From assembly GCA_014061035.1 (NCBI GenBank), contig JACGMN010000007.1:1-34233 (forward strand): a stretch of DNA of 34,233 nucleotides. The letters run 5' to 3'. A program made the position numbers and the translations under genes. This document shows, one piece after another, positions 8,355 through 15,905 of the stretch. A model generated the notes under the pieces. It was not told the DNA's origin. It was given only the letters and a program-made list of their open reading frames with translations, and made no database searches. Numbering within the stretch: position 1 is the stretch's first letter; every line of letters begins with the position of its first letter. The stretch is from Candidatus Methanophagales archaeon (GTDB lineage: Archaea > Halobacteriota > Syntropharchaeia > Alkanophagales > Methanospirareceae).

Positions 8355-9077
8355 ATGACGCGACCTTTTGTCTTTATAAATGCCGCAATGAGCGCAGACG
8401 GGAAGATCTCGACGGTAGAACGAAAGCAGACGAGAATAAGCGGTACGGAAGATATTGACAGGGTTGATTCACTGAAAGCAGGAAGCGATGCAATAATGGT
8501 CGGCATCGGCACTATTTTAGCTGATAACCCGTCTTTAACGGTGAAATCCGAAAGTAGAAGAGAGAAGAGAGATAAAGTAGGGAAGGATGCAAATCCCATC
8601 CGAATTGTAGTCGATAGCACGGCAAGAACACCGGTTGATGCTGAGATATTGAATAAAGGCGAGGGCAAACGGATCATTGCAGTTTCACAACGAGCAATTT
8701 TAGAGGACATCGATCTGTTAAGCAAGAAAGCGGATATTCTGGTCTGTGGCACTGAAAAAGTCGACTTGAAAGAGCTACTTCATATCTTGTGGCTGCGTGG
8801 TCTGCGCCGGGTGATGGTAGAAGGCGGTGCAACGCTGAACTGGTCCTTGATCTCAGAACAACTCGTTGACGAGATATATACATATATTGGCAATATGATA
8901 CTCGGCGGAGAAAGAGCACCCACGCTTGTGGATGGCGAAGGGTTCAAACTCGGCGGCGAGACGACTGGTGGGATAGTAAAGCTGGAGTTGTTACGTATGG
9001 TGAAACTGGACGCTGGTCTTTTACTGCAGTGGCGTGTTCAAGGTTCTCAGGGTTCAGGGTTCACGGTTCCGGGTTAG
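8355..9077 (+). CDS. arfC: 2,5-diamino-6-(ribosylamino)pyrimidinone 5'-phosphate reductase
   Basis: 240 residues of the RibD C-terminal reductase fold. In archaea it reduces the ribosyl side chain of the GTP-derived pyrimidine to ribityl using NADPH, for riboflavin and F420. Motifs: FVFINAAMSADGKIS, the NADPH-contact run DAIMVGIGTILADNPSLTV, PIRIVVDSTARTP and VEGGATLNWSLI. There is no deaminase domain, as usual for archaeal enzymes. The last ~14 residues (from about RVQGSQGSGF) are encoded by a heptad-repeat element that has replaced or extended the native C terminus. Confidence 0.93.
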   Translation: MTRPFVFINAAMSADGKISTVERKQTRISGTEDIDRVDSLKAGSDAIMVGIGTILADNPSLTVKSESRREKRDKVGKDANPIRIVVDSTARTPVDAEILNKGEGKRIIAVSQRAILEDIDLLSKKADILVCGTEKVDLKELLHILWLRGLRRVMVEGGATLNWSLISEQLVDEIYTYIGNMILGGERAPTLVDGEGFKLGGETTGGIVKLELLRMVKLDAGLLLQWRVQGSQGSGFTVPG

Positions 9078-9151
9078 AAAACGATGAACATAACCCAGTA
9101 TGAAGATAAGGCAACCAATTGTGAACCGTGTGAACCTGACAACCTAAGTAG
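9036..9151. repeat. Heptad inverted-repeat element, family A copy 3 (overlaps arfC end)
   Basis: GTTCAAGGTTCTCAGGGTTC begins inside arfC. The centre TTAGAAAACGATGAACATAA and the following CAGTATGAAGATAA match the reverse complement of the copy at 7312-7460. The right end, GAACCTGACAACCTAAGTAG, is the inverted form of the left end of that copy. The element is therefore in opposite orientation and provides the stop codon of arfC. Confidence 0.85.
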
Positions 9152-9214
9152 CACGTTCTGCCGTTCGTGGATTCATCAACTATCACAAGATATATGAAGG
9201 GTTGCAAGGCGAAC

Positions 9215-9263
9215 AACCGTGAACCCTGAATCCTGAACCGTGAACCGTGAACCCTGAACCTAT
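9215..9263. repeat. Heptad repeat half-element, family A
   Basis: A single arm of tandem 7-bp NTGAACC units (about six, with minor variation) lies between the copy 3 element and the tRNA-Ile promoter. No opposing arm is adjacent, so it is probably a fragment. Confidence 0.75.
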
Positions 9264-9273
9264 AAGAAGCCCC

Positions 9274-9282
9274 TTAAATATA
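9274..9282 (+). promoter_or_regulatory. TATA box for tRNA-Ile
   Basis: TTAAATATA, preceded by CCC, resembles archaeal box A. Transcription would start near 9305, about 50 bases before the tRNA and inside the 14-bp duplication at 9301-9328. Alternative A/T-rich sites nearby cannot be ruled out. Confidence 0.45.
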
Positions 9283-9300
9283 ATGTTTACGTTAGTATAA

Positions 9301-9328
9301 TTTACTTTGTAGCATTTACTTTGTAGCA
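9301..9328 (+). repeat. Perfect 14-bp tandem duplication upstream of tRNA-Ile
   Basis: TTTACTTTGTAGCA occurs twice without a mismatch, 30 bases before the tRNA. Confidence 0.95.
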
Positions 9329-9358
9329 CGCACACCACGCACTGAGGTGTAAGAACAA

Positions 9359-9433
9359 GGGCTCGTAGCTTAGCACGGTTGGAGCGCTCGGCTGATAACC
9401 GAGAGGTCCGGAGTTCAAATCTCCGCGGGCCCA
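9359..9433 (+). tRNA. tRNA-Ile (GAU)
   Basis: The cloverleaf folds by eye: acceptor GGGCUCG with CGGGCCC (one U-G pair), anticodon stem CUCGG/CCGAG around loop CUGAUAA (anticodon GAU), and T arm CGGAG-UUCAAAU-CUCCG. The discriminator is A. CCA is not encoded. 75 nt, no intron. Confidence 0.95.
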
Positions 9434-9442
9434 TCAACAAAC

Positions 9443-9450
9443 TTTTTTTT
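9443..9450 (+). terminator. T-tract after tRNA-Ile
   Basis: Eight T residues lie ten bases after the tRNA, which suits archaeal intrinsic termination. It is also just upstream of the marker-6 Shine-Dalgarno site, so some read-through is possible. Confidence 0.5.
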
Positions 9451-9473
9451 AGCGGAGAAAATAGGAGAGTGGA

Positions 9474-9842
9474 ATGGGGATAGAGACAAGGATGATTTTA
9501 ATCTCACCGGATTCTAAGATAACGGTAGGGCAGATGGCGGGTAAGATTCTGTCTGTTATCAGTGACAATGCGGAGATGGCGGACGCGGAGATCAGAGTAA
9601 AAGAGACCTGTTTTGGTGCATTTGTGGAAGGCGATGCGAAGAAAGTAAAAGCGATAGTGGATGAGGTAAGAAAGATGGACCCGAACGGAATTTTTTCAAA
9701 GTTACGCGGGTTTCCGATCGGCGACAAGCGGATATGTAGAGCAACGAGGAAAGGCGGACCCAGACCCGGGTTTCACCAGTTAGAACAGGAATCTCAACTG
9801 CTGCCTAAGGTGCGAAGAGCACTGGATAAGAATAAGATATAA
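9474..9842 (+). CDS. Probable methanogenesis marker protein 6 (DUF2102)
   Basis: 122 residues. The N-terminal part looks like a small alpha/beta domain (RMILISPDSKITVGQMAGKI, then VKETCFGAFVEGD); the conserved C-terminal run contains DPNGIFSKLRGFPIGDKRICRATRKGGPRPGFHQLE. I recognise this as the small protein found almost only in organisms with methyl-CoM reductase; its biochemical role is unknown. AGGAG lies six bases before the ATG. It sits with fae-hps downstream (61 bp), consistent with C1 metabolism. The exact marker number is from memory and should be confirmed by profile search. Confidence 0.68.
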   Translation: MGIETRMILISPDSKITVGQMAGKILSVISDNAEMADAEIRVKETCFGAFVEGDAKKVKAIVDEVRKMDPNGIFSKLRGFPIGDKRICRATRKGGPRPGFHQLEQESQLLPKVRRALDKNKI

Positions 9843-9903
9843 AGCAACTACACTACTACTACTATCTATATTAAGCACATACAATAAAAGAGAGTTAACT
9901 ACG

Positions 9904-11112
9904 ATGTATACAGGTGAAGCACTGATAGGGAAAGGATCTGAGGTTGCACACATCGATTTGCTGATCGGAGATAAATATGGACCTGTGGGCGTAGCGTTCG
10001 CAAACGCTTTAAGTCAAATGTCTGCGGGGCACACGCCGCTGCTTGCCGTGATAAGGCCAAATCTTCCGGTTAAGCCGCCTACACTGATCGTGCCGAAGGT
10101 TACGGTGCGAAACATGAAGGATGCGGAAAGGATATTTGGGCCGGCGCAGAGTGCAATAGCAAAGGCGGTTGCAGACTCTGTAGAGGAAGAGGTAATACCA
10201 GAGGACAAGGCTGAGAATTATATGGTAATTGTGAGCGTCTTCATCCATCCGGCCGCGCGAGATTACAATAAAATCTACAGGTACAACTACGGATCTGCGA
10301 AGTTAGCGATAAAGAGGGCGATGGATGGTTTTCCAGATATTAAAAAGGTGTTATATGAGAAGGACAGGTCGAGACATCCCTCACTTGGCATGAAAGTGAC
10401 AAAATTATGGGACCCGCCATATTTGCAGGTTGCTCTGGACATCCCAAATTGGGAGCATATTAAACGCGTGATTTCGAAACTGCCGCGGAGCGATCATTTA
10501 ATTATAGAGGCAGGAACGCCATTGATAAAGCAATATGGTCTCGATATAATAGGAAAGATAAAGGAGATAAAGCCTGATACGTTTGTAGTTGCAGATTTGA
10601 AGACGCTGGATACAGGTGATCTGGAAGCACGGATGGTCGTTGATTCCGGCGCTGATGCCGTGGTGATCTCAGGGTTAGCCCCTCTCAGGACTATAGAGAA
10701 GGCAATATCTGAGGCGGTGAAGACCGGTATCTACTCTGTCATCGATATGCTCAACGTGAAGAATCCTGTAGACTTGCTCAAGGAGTTAAGCGGTGCCGGA
10801 GCGACGATGCCGGATGTGGTGGAACTGCACCGTGCAATAGATGTGGAAGAGCTGGGAGAGAAGTATGCTTGGGGAAACATAACTGAGATAAAGCGATTAC
10901 AGTCTGGTAAAGGCAGTAACAGCAGGATACTGGTAGCAGTTGGGGGCGGGATACGAGAAGAGAATGCCCCGGATGCGTTAAAGGCTGGTGCAGATATTTT
11001 AGTAGTCGGACGGGGAATAACGAACGCTGGGGACGTAGAAGCTGCAAGTAGAAGGCTCTTGCGGCTGATGAAGGAAGAGATAGACCAGTACCGCGTAATG
11101 ACAGACTTCTGA
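9904..11112 (+). CDS. fae-hps: Bifunctional Fae-Hps (formaldehyde-activating enzyme / hexulose-phosphate synthase)
   Basis: 402 residues with two domains. Fae (about 1-160) has EVAHIDLLIGDKYGPVG with the conserved His16 and GHTPLLAVIRPNLPVKP; it condenses formaldehyde with tetrahydromethanopterin. Hps (about 165-390) is an OMP-decarboxylase-like barrel, with QVALDIPNWE, VVADLKTLDTGDLEARM, GADAVVISGLA and AVGGGI. In archaea lacking the oxidative pentose phosphate route the fusion is thought to make ribulose 5-phosphate from hexulose phosphate and trap the released formaldehyde on the C1 carrier. The BtuC-like gene follows in frame after two codons (TGA TTA ATG). Confidence 0.97.
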   Translation: MYTGEALIGKGSEVAHIDLLIGDKYGPVGVAFANALSQMSAGHTPLLAVIRPNLPVKPPTLIVPKVTVRNMKDAERIFGPAQSAIAKAVADSVEEEVIPEDKAENYMVIVSVFIHPAARDYNKIYRYNYGSAKLAIKRAMDGFPDIKKVLYEKDRSRHPSLGMKVTKLWDPPYLQVALDIPNWEHIKRVISKLPRSDHLIIEAGTPLIKQYGLDIIGKIKEIKPDTFVVADLKTLDTGDLEARMVVDSGADAVVISGLAPLRTIEKAISEAVKTGIYSVIDMLNVKNPVDLLKELSGAGATMPDVVELHRAIDVEELGEKYAWGNITEIKRLQSGKGSNSRILVAVGGGIREENAPDALKAGADILVVGRGITNAGDVEAASRRLLRLMKEEIDQYRVMTDF

Positions 11113-11115
11113 TTA

Positions 11116-12162
11116 ATGCCGAAACGTAAGAGACCAAAAACACCGTATTTAGAGAAGATCATCCACTGGAAGATGATCATGATCTACTTAATTGTCTTTC
11201 TCTCTGCGACTATCGTCCTGACAACGGCAATCGGTCCGGTTTATGTGCCCCCGCTTGAAATAATCGGTTTCATAGGGGACAGACTACTGCCCGGCGAGAG
11301 GGCAGAACCTATTCCTCATGAGGTAATAATCTTCGAGGTAAGACTACCAAGAATAATGCTTGGGATTTTGGTCGGTCTTTCGCTGGCAACCGCGGGTACA
11401 GCATTGCAGGGTTTATTCAAAAATCCCATGGCAGACCCGTATATAATCGGAATAGCCTCAGGTGCTGCAGTTGGTGCTGCGCTCTCTATACTGGTACTGC
11501 ATCCATTCTTCGGTATCTTCACAACACCTTTTATGGCTTTTATAGGTGCACTCTGCTCTATTTTCGTTGTTTATAATATCGCGAAGGTTGGCGGAAAGAT
11601 ACCGGTAGACACGTTATTACTCACAGGGATAGCAGTCTCATTATTCTTAGGCGCTGTCTTATCGTTCATGATGTCTGTAGCTGGCGGAGCACTGCATCAG
11701 ATTTTCTTCTGGCTCATGGGCGGATTCTGGTTAGCTAGCTGGACACAGGTGAAGATAATAGCTCTGCCGGTACTAGTTTGCTTCAGCCTGATTTACCTAT
11801 TCGCAAAGGACCTCAATGCGATGCTGCTCGGTGAGGAATCCGCGCAGACGCTTGGTATAAATGTAGAGAATGCGAAACGAATACTTCTAGTTCTGTCTGC
11901 GTTCATTACCGCGGCTGCTGTCTCCTTTAGCGGAACAATTGGGTTTGTCGGGTTGATAATACCACATGTCACGAGAATACTTGTTGGACCTGACCACCGA
12001 ATCCTCTTTCCCGCATCTGCCTTAGTAGGCGGAATATTCTTAGTCTGGATGGACGCACTGGCTCGTTTATTAGGCGAAATGCCAGTAGGTATAATCACCG
12101 CCTTCGTCGGTGCTCCGTTCTTCATCTATCTGCTTAAGAAGCGAAAAAGCGGGTATTATTAA
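11116..12162 (+). CDS. btuC: FecCD/BtuC-type ABC transporter permease (probably cobamide)
   Basis: 348 residues with about nine to ten membrane spans and family runs RLPRIMLGILVGLSLATAGTALQG, NPMADPYIIGIASGAA, LLTGIAV and GTIGFVGLIIPHVTR, the last being the segment that contacts the ATPase. Substrate is inferred: the neighbour cobS suggests corrinoid, but FecCD permeases for iron chelates look alike. No BtuD ATPase or BtuF binding protein is in the window, so the transporter is incomplete here. No Shine-Dalgarno is visible; the start two codons after fae-hps suggests re-initiation. It converges on cobS with one base between stops. Confidence 0.85.
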   Translation: MPKRKRPKTPYLEKIIHWKMIMIYLIVFLSATIVLTTAIGPVYVPPLEIIGFIGDRLLPGERAEPIPHEVIIFEVRLPRIMLGILVGLSLATAGTALQGLFKNPMADPYIIGIASGAAVGAALSILVLHPFFGIFTTPFMAFIGALCSIFVVYNIAKVGGKIPVDTLLLTGIAVSLFLGAVLSFMMSVAGGALHQIFFWLMGGFWLASWTQVKIIALPVLVCFSLIYLFAKDLNAMLLGEESAQTLGINVENAKRILLVLSAFITAAAVSFSGTIGFVGLIIPHVTRILVGPDHRILFPASALVGGIFLVWMDALARLLGEMPVGIITAFVGAPFFIYLLKKRKSGYY

Positions 12163-12163
12163 T

Positions 12164-13039
12164 TCAAAATACCGCAAATATAATGAGCGTTACGCATCGT
12201 GCGAGTTCGTTAGAAGCACCCATGACATCGCCACTTATTGCACCAAAATTCTGTCTCGCTACGTAAGAGAGAAAAAATGCGACTATGACGCCTGTGAAGA
12301 CAATAATGAAATAAAACGAAGCGGTAAAGAGTACAGCAATAAGCACGGCAGAAAGAAGAGCAGCTATGTATTTCCGTACCGAAAAAGAGCGTATAAACAG
12401 AGTTCCCATACCCTGCACAGCTCCATTCTCATTCCCATTCCCCGCCCCATTTTTACCTTCACTCACGAATCCCTTGCCTGGTAGTGCCAGTACCATACAC
12501 GTATTCATACTCAGTTTTGCAGAGACCTCGGCGATTATGAATACTGCAGCAAAATCATAAACCGTGATGGGATCGAGATACAGAAGATTGAAGTCAAAAG
12601 CAGCCACTGTGGATATAAATTCTGCACCTACAGTCTCTATGGCAGATAAACTCAATAGGAGAAGAATGATAACAGCGAACAATCCCGCTATTCCTATTTT
12701 AGCGTCCTTCATCGCTCTTCTCTTCTCTGCTCTGCTTCCCTGCGCCATCAGACCATCAGAGAAATCCGCTAAACCATCAATGTGCAGCAGACCGGTGAGA
12801 AGGTAAAGAACGAGCAGCGTGAGCAAAGCGGCAATTTCAGCTCTTGCCGGCACTGCCACGACTAAAAATCCAAAAACGATAAAAGCAACTACAGCGACGA
12901 TCAAGCCAATCAATAACCCGACAAAAGGAAAAAGATGGCTATTTACTGTAACTGCATCTATATTTACTACCTTTTTTACCGGTATTTGCGTTAAGAAACT
13001 GATAAGATCACGCATATCTTCAAGCCGTTCAATCTTCAT
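12164..13039 (-). CDS. cobS: Adenosylcobinamide-GDP ribazoletransferase (CobS)
   Basis: 291 residues, polytopic membrane enzyme that attaches alpha-ribazole to adenosylcobinamide-GDP, the last part of cobamide assembly. The signature LLTGLLHIDGLADFSDGLMAQGSRAEKRRAMKDAKIGIAG (about residues 81-120) is intact. A Gly-Asn-rich loop (about residues 195-206, from 12426-12450) comes from an imperfect CATTCC repeat and is not usual for the family. It starts 60 bp after the S17 gene and could be read from the ribosomal operon. The stop nearly touches the stop of the convergent permease gene. Confidence 0.93.
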   Translation of the reverse strand: MKIERLEDMRDLISFLTQIPVKKVVNIDAVTVNSHLFPFVGLLIGLIVAVVAFIVFGFLVVAVPARAEIAALLTLLVLYLLTGLLHIDGLADFSDGLMAQGSRAEKRRAMKDAKIGIAGLFAVIILLLLSLSAIETVGAEFISTVAAFDFNLLYLDPITVYDFAAVFIIAEVSAKLSMNTCMVLALPGKGFVSEGKNGAGNGNENGAVQGMGTLFIRSFSVRKYIAALLSAVLIAVLFTASFYFIIVFTGVIVAFFLSYVARQNFGAISGDVMGASNELARCVTLIIFAVF

Positions 13040-13099
13040 CGCTCTAATCGTGATGCGTGAACTAAACCTTACACCCTGAACCCTTAAACCTAAGACTAC

Positions 13100-13435
13100 C
13101 TACCTCTTCTCTACCACCACAAAGCTTTTTGTCTTGCTCAGCGGTCGGCATTCTGCTATCTTCACTAGATCACCGATTTTTGCATTTATGCAGAGCGGGT
13201 TGTGTGCATGTATCTTTGACTTCCGCTTCTCATATCGTTCATATTTCTTGATTCTCTTAAAGTACGACCGCAGGACAACGACCGTCTTTGGCGTTTTATC
13301 GCTTACCACCTTACCTTCTAAGACCTGTCCTCTTACCGGCAACAGCCCATGAAACGGGCAGTTAACATCTTCACATTCTATCTCGGGCGTCCTGACGTCT
13401 ATCCCTATATCTTTATCTTTGTATGTCTCTTTCAT
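13100..13435 (-). CDS. rps17: Small ribosomal subunit protein S17 (uS17)
   Basis: 111 residues. The core is the RNA-binding OB fold with GKVVSDKTPKTVVVLRSYFKRIKKYERYEKRKSKIHAHNP and KIGDLVKIAECRPLSKTKSFVVV. The archaeal N-terminal extension ends in CEDVNCPFHG. It starts one base after the Rnp1 stop. It is the last ribosomal gene of the cluster here; L14, normally next, is absent. Confidence 0.96.
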   Translation of the reverse strand: MKETYKDKDIGIDVRTPEIECEDVNCPFHGLLPVRGQVLEGKVVSDKTPKTVVVLRSYFKRIKKYERYEKRKSKIHAHNPLCINAKIGDLVKIAECRPLSKTKSFVVVEKR

Positions 13436-13436
13436 T

Positions 13437-13706
13437 TTATTTTTTTATCCTATCTTCAGGTCTTGAAACAATCTGTGTACCTTTCACACTCGCGCGTACT
13501 CCTCCGCCCAATCCAAAGATGAATCGATTTCCAGCCTTTGGTATCTTCTTCAGATTTTTCCGCTCGTCCTCTATAACAAGCATGTTTCGCGTCTCATCTA
13601 CCACCGTACCCTCAAGTCCCTGAAGATTACGATTACTGCTCTCAACAACGGTGATACGCAATCCGATCAGCTCATGCTGCAGTAGATTACCAGGAGTTAT
13701 TTTCAT
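13437..13706 (-). CDS. rnp1: RNase P protein component 1 (Rpp29/Pop4)
   Basis: 89 residues. It is one of the archaeal RNase P proteins that, with the catalytic RNA, mature tRNA 5' ends. The Sm-like barrel is recognisable in NLLQHELIGLRITVVESSNRNLQGLEGTVVDETRNMLVIE and KKIPKAGNRFIFGL. Overlap with aIF1 by four bases (ATGA) implies coupling; this position between L29 and S17 is typical for archaea. Confidence 0.94.
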   Translation of the reverse strand: MKITPGNLLQHELIGLRITVVESSNRNLQGLEGTVVDETRNMLVIEDERKNLKKIPKAGNRFIFGLGGGVRASVKGTQIVSRPEDRIKK

Positions 13707-14002
13707 TCTTCACCCTCTAACGTATAGCCCATTACACGAAGCGCTTTCTTTGCTAACTCCATGTTATTGCCTTGTAATCTTATACAACCGTCTTTTACCG
13801 TGCCGCCGCATGCGAACCGAGACTTCAACTCCTTCGATAGCGCCTTTAAATCTACTTCCTTCTCGTTTATCCCTTCTATAAATGTGACAATCTTACCAAA
13901 CTTCTTCCTGAGCGTATAGACCTTCACTATCTGCTGCTCCTTAGCTATCTCTTTGCAAATACATAAATCAGCAGGCAAGCCACATTTATCACAGATTTGC
14001 AT
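13703..14002 (-). CDS. Translation initiation factor aIF1 (SUI1 family)
   Basis: 99 residues. aIF1 monitors start-codon selection on the small subunit. The N-terminal CDKCGLPADLCIC is the usual archaeal Cys cluster, followed by a SUI1 domain with RKKFGKIVTFIEGI, LKSRFACGGTVKDGCIRLQGN. It lies between L29 and Rnp1 as in many euryarchaea. Confidence 0.94.
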   Translation of the reverse strand: MQICDKCGLPADLCICKEIAKEQQIVKVYTLRKKFGKIVTFIEGINEKEVDLKALSKELKSRFACGGTVKDGCIRLQGNNMELAKKALRVMGYTLEGEE

Positions 14003-14006
14003 TCGC

Positions 14007-14225
14007 TTACTTGCCGCCTCCTCGTGCCTCAGCCATTTCAGATCTGACAGTTTTAATCCTTGCTATTGCCCTCTTTATTACTCCTACACGTCCGGGGTTA
14101 TCTGAAGAACCACCGGTGGCTATTGTTCCGCGCTCCTGTAACAATTCCTTCGTCAAACTCTTCAGTTCCTCGTTCCTCTCCTTCACACTCATCTTTCTTA
14201 TCTCGTCAATTCTAAATATGCCCAT
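14007..14225 (-). CDS. rpl29: Large ribosomal subunit protein L29 (uL29)
   Basis: 72 residues of the short two-helix family, with IRKMSVKERNEELKSLTKELLQERG and GVIKRAIARIKTV. It begins inside the 3' end of the S3 gene (14-base overlap), so its translation is coupled to S3. Confidence 0.94.
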   Translation of the reverse strand: MGIFRIDEIRKMSVKERNEELKSLTKELLQERGTIATGGSSDNPGRVGVIKRAIARIKTVRSEMAEARGGGK

Positions 14226-14889
14226 TATTTGCTTTCCTTTCCTTCTCCTCTTCTGTTGCTTTCTTCTCCTCTTCCTTTTCTCCTTTCTCGTCTACAACTT
14301 TCACGTTCATACGAAAAATATCTGGTACATTTGAACCGGGCGCTACTATCCATACTAGTACACCGATAACGCCAGCCTTTTTTTTCGCTATTGCATATCC
14401 TCTATCCACTATCTCTTCTGCTATAGAACCACAGTGCTTTATATAGCCCTCGACCATCTTCTCCATTCTGCCACGAGGCCCCTTAAGCTTTCCGGACATG
14501 ATAATCTCACAGCCAAGTGCTCCCCTATCTATTATTCTTTGTAAGGTTGACCTACCAGCGCGCCTGAAATGCCAGCCACGCTCTATAAGTTTTGCAAGTC
14601 TATTTGCCATCAACTGTGCATTTAGCTCCGGCACCTCAATTGGCTGAACGTCTATTTGTGGGTTATCCAGTTCTTGCCTATGGAGTATCTCGTCGGTCAG
14701 CCGCTTTATCCTCCTACCATCTTTCCCTATTATCATTCCCGGCTTCTCAACTTTCACCGTTATCTGCGTGCCCATCGGCGTTCTTTTTATCTCCATCCCG
14801 CCATAGCCCGCTCTCTCTAGCTCATTCCTGAAGTACTCGTTCAGTCGTACTTTCTTTATCCCTTCTTCTACGTATATCTTCTCTATCAC
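14212..14889 (-). CDS. rps3: Small ribosomal subunit protein S3 (uS3)
   Basis: 225 residues. The N-terminal KH domain has KPGMIIGKDGRRIKRLTDEI; the C-terminal domain has RLAKLIERGWHFRRAGRSTLQRII, GALGCEIIMSGKLKGPRGRM and VLVWI. The tail (about 203-225) is highly charged (EKEEEKKATEEEKERKA), ordinary for archaeal S3. Confidence 0.96.
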   Translation of the reverse strand: MIEKIYVEEGIKKVRLNEYFRNELERAGYGGMEIKRTPMGTQITVKVEKPGMIIGKDGRRIKRLTDEILHRQELDNPQIDVQPIEVPELNAQLMANRLAKLIERGWHFRRAGRSTLQRIIDRGALGCEIIMSGKLKGPRGRMEKMVEGYIKHCGSIAEEIVDRGYAIAKKKAGVIGVLVWIVAPGSNVPDIFRMNVKVVDEKGEKEEEKKATEEEKERKANNGHI

Positions 14890-14924
14890 GTTTTACTTAT
14901 TCATATCCTAACTTAACTCTATCT

Positions 14925-15389
14925 CTATTCTTCTCTTAACATTATCTCAACGGTGACCGTTTTAGTATTCTTTGGTGTAGCACGACCAAAAGCGCGTGGC
15001 ATTATCCCACGTATCGTCCTGCCTTGCTTCGTAGCTACGTGCCAGACTCGCAATGTTTCAGTATCGATCCCTTTGTAGTCTGCGTTGTTTTTCGCATTTC
15101 TCAGTAATTTTAATATCGCTGCGGTTGCCTTCATAGGGTATCTGCCAGCATACCAATTCTTCAGCCCTCTACGGTGCGCAACCTTCTTTTTATATCGTTT
15201 GAATGGAACTGCTACCTTCATATCCAGCACATTTTCTAAATACGTCTCTGCATCCTCCACTATCTTACCTTTTATCGCTCTGCACACCTCACGTGCATGC
15301 TTAGGCGAAATATGAAGCTCATAAGCCATCGCCTTTGCTGCTGTTTCAGGATCAATTTTGATCTCTTTACAATATTTTACCCTTCCCAT
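14925..15389 (-). CDS. rpl22: Large ribosomal subunit protein L22 (uL22)
   Basis: 154 residues. It lines the exit tunnel. Archaeal runs include AKAMAYELHISPKHAREVCRAIKG, HRRGLKNWYAGRYPMKATAAILKLL and QGRTIRGIMPRAFGRATP. The gap to S19 is 66 bp, to S3 35 bp. Confidence 0.96.
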   Translation of the reverse strand: MGRVKYCKEIKIDPETAAKAMAYELHISPKHAREVCRAIKGKIVEDAETYLENVLDMKVAVPFKRYKKKVAHRRGLKNWYAGRYPMKATAAILKLLRNAKNNADYKGIDTETLRVWHVATKQGRTIRGIMPRAFGRATPKNTKTVTVEIMLREE

Positions 15390-15455
15390 ATTGTCTTTAT
15401 CTTCTTCCTTCTCTCTTTTCGTATCAGTATCAGATAGATCAGTTACGTACGTTAG

Positions 15456-15878
15456 TTACTTCAGAGGCACGTATTTTGAAGATCTCGTAGCTCCGACACC
15501 CGCAGCTCCGTGTGCCACTTTCCTGCGTGTCAAAGCCAGTTCGCCCAAATAATGCCCGATCATCTCAGTTTTTATATCCACATATTCGAAACTTTTTCCA
15601 TTGTGTATCCCTATCTTCTTTCCTACCATGTCAGGTAGGACGATGGCATCTCTTAGATGTGTCCTTATGCTGTCCTTATCAGAGTTCATAGCGTCAAGCA
15701 GTAGTTCCTCTTCAGGTCGGAATGACCGGTTTATCTTCCGCCGCTGCCTCGCACACATCAGTTTAGCCAGATCATCAAGCTTCATCTTCTTTAGCTTCGC
15801 CAGTGTATATCCACGATAGGTGAACTCCTCTTTCTTCTTCAAAGTTGTTTTAGTCTTACCCTTTTTTTTCTTTGCCAT
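15456..15878 (-). CDS. rps19: Small ribosomal subunit protein S19 (uS19)
   Basis: 140 residues. The Lys-rich N terminus is followed by FTYRGYTLAKLKKMKLDDLAKLM, LRDAIVLPDMVGKKIGIHNGKSFEYVDIKTEMIGHYLGELALTR, the archaeal S19 signature. Confidence 0.96.
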   Translation of the reverse strand: MAKKKKGKTKTTLKKKEEFTYRGYTLAKLKKMKLDDLAKLMCARQRRKINRSFRPEEELLLDAMNSDKDSIRTHLRDAIVLPDMVGKKIGIHNGKSFEYVDIKTEMIGHYLGELALTRRKVAHGAAGVGATRSSKYVPLK

Positions 15879-15905
15879 CTCACTTTTTCACTCTCCTATC
15901 CTATC

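Noticed and set aside
9183..9440. An 85-codon minus-strand frame across the heptad arm and tRNA-Ile
   Set aside because: It is made of translated repeat units and antisense tRNA; not a plausible protein.
13055..13099. A possible degenerate heptad element between cobS and S17 (TGAACCCTTAAACCTAAG)
   Set aside because: Only one or two units and no opposing arm; too weak to call.
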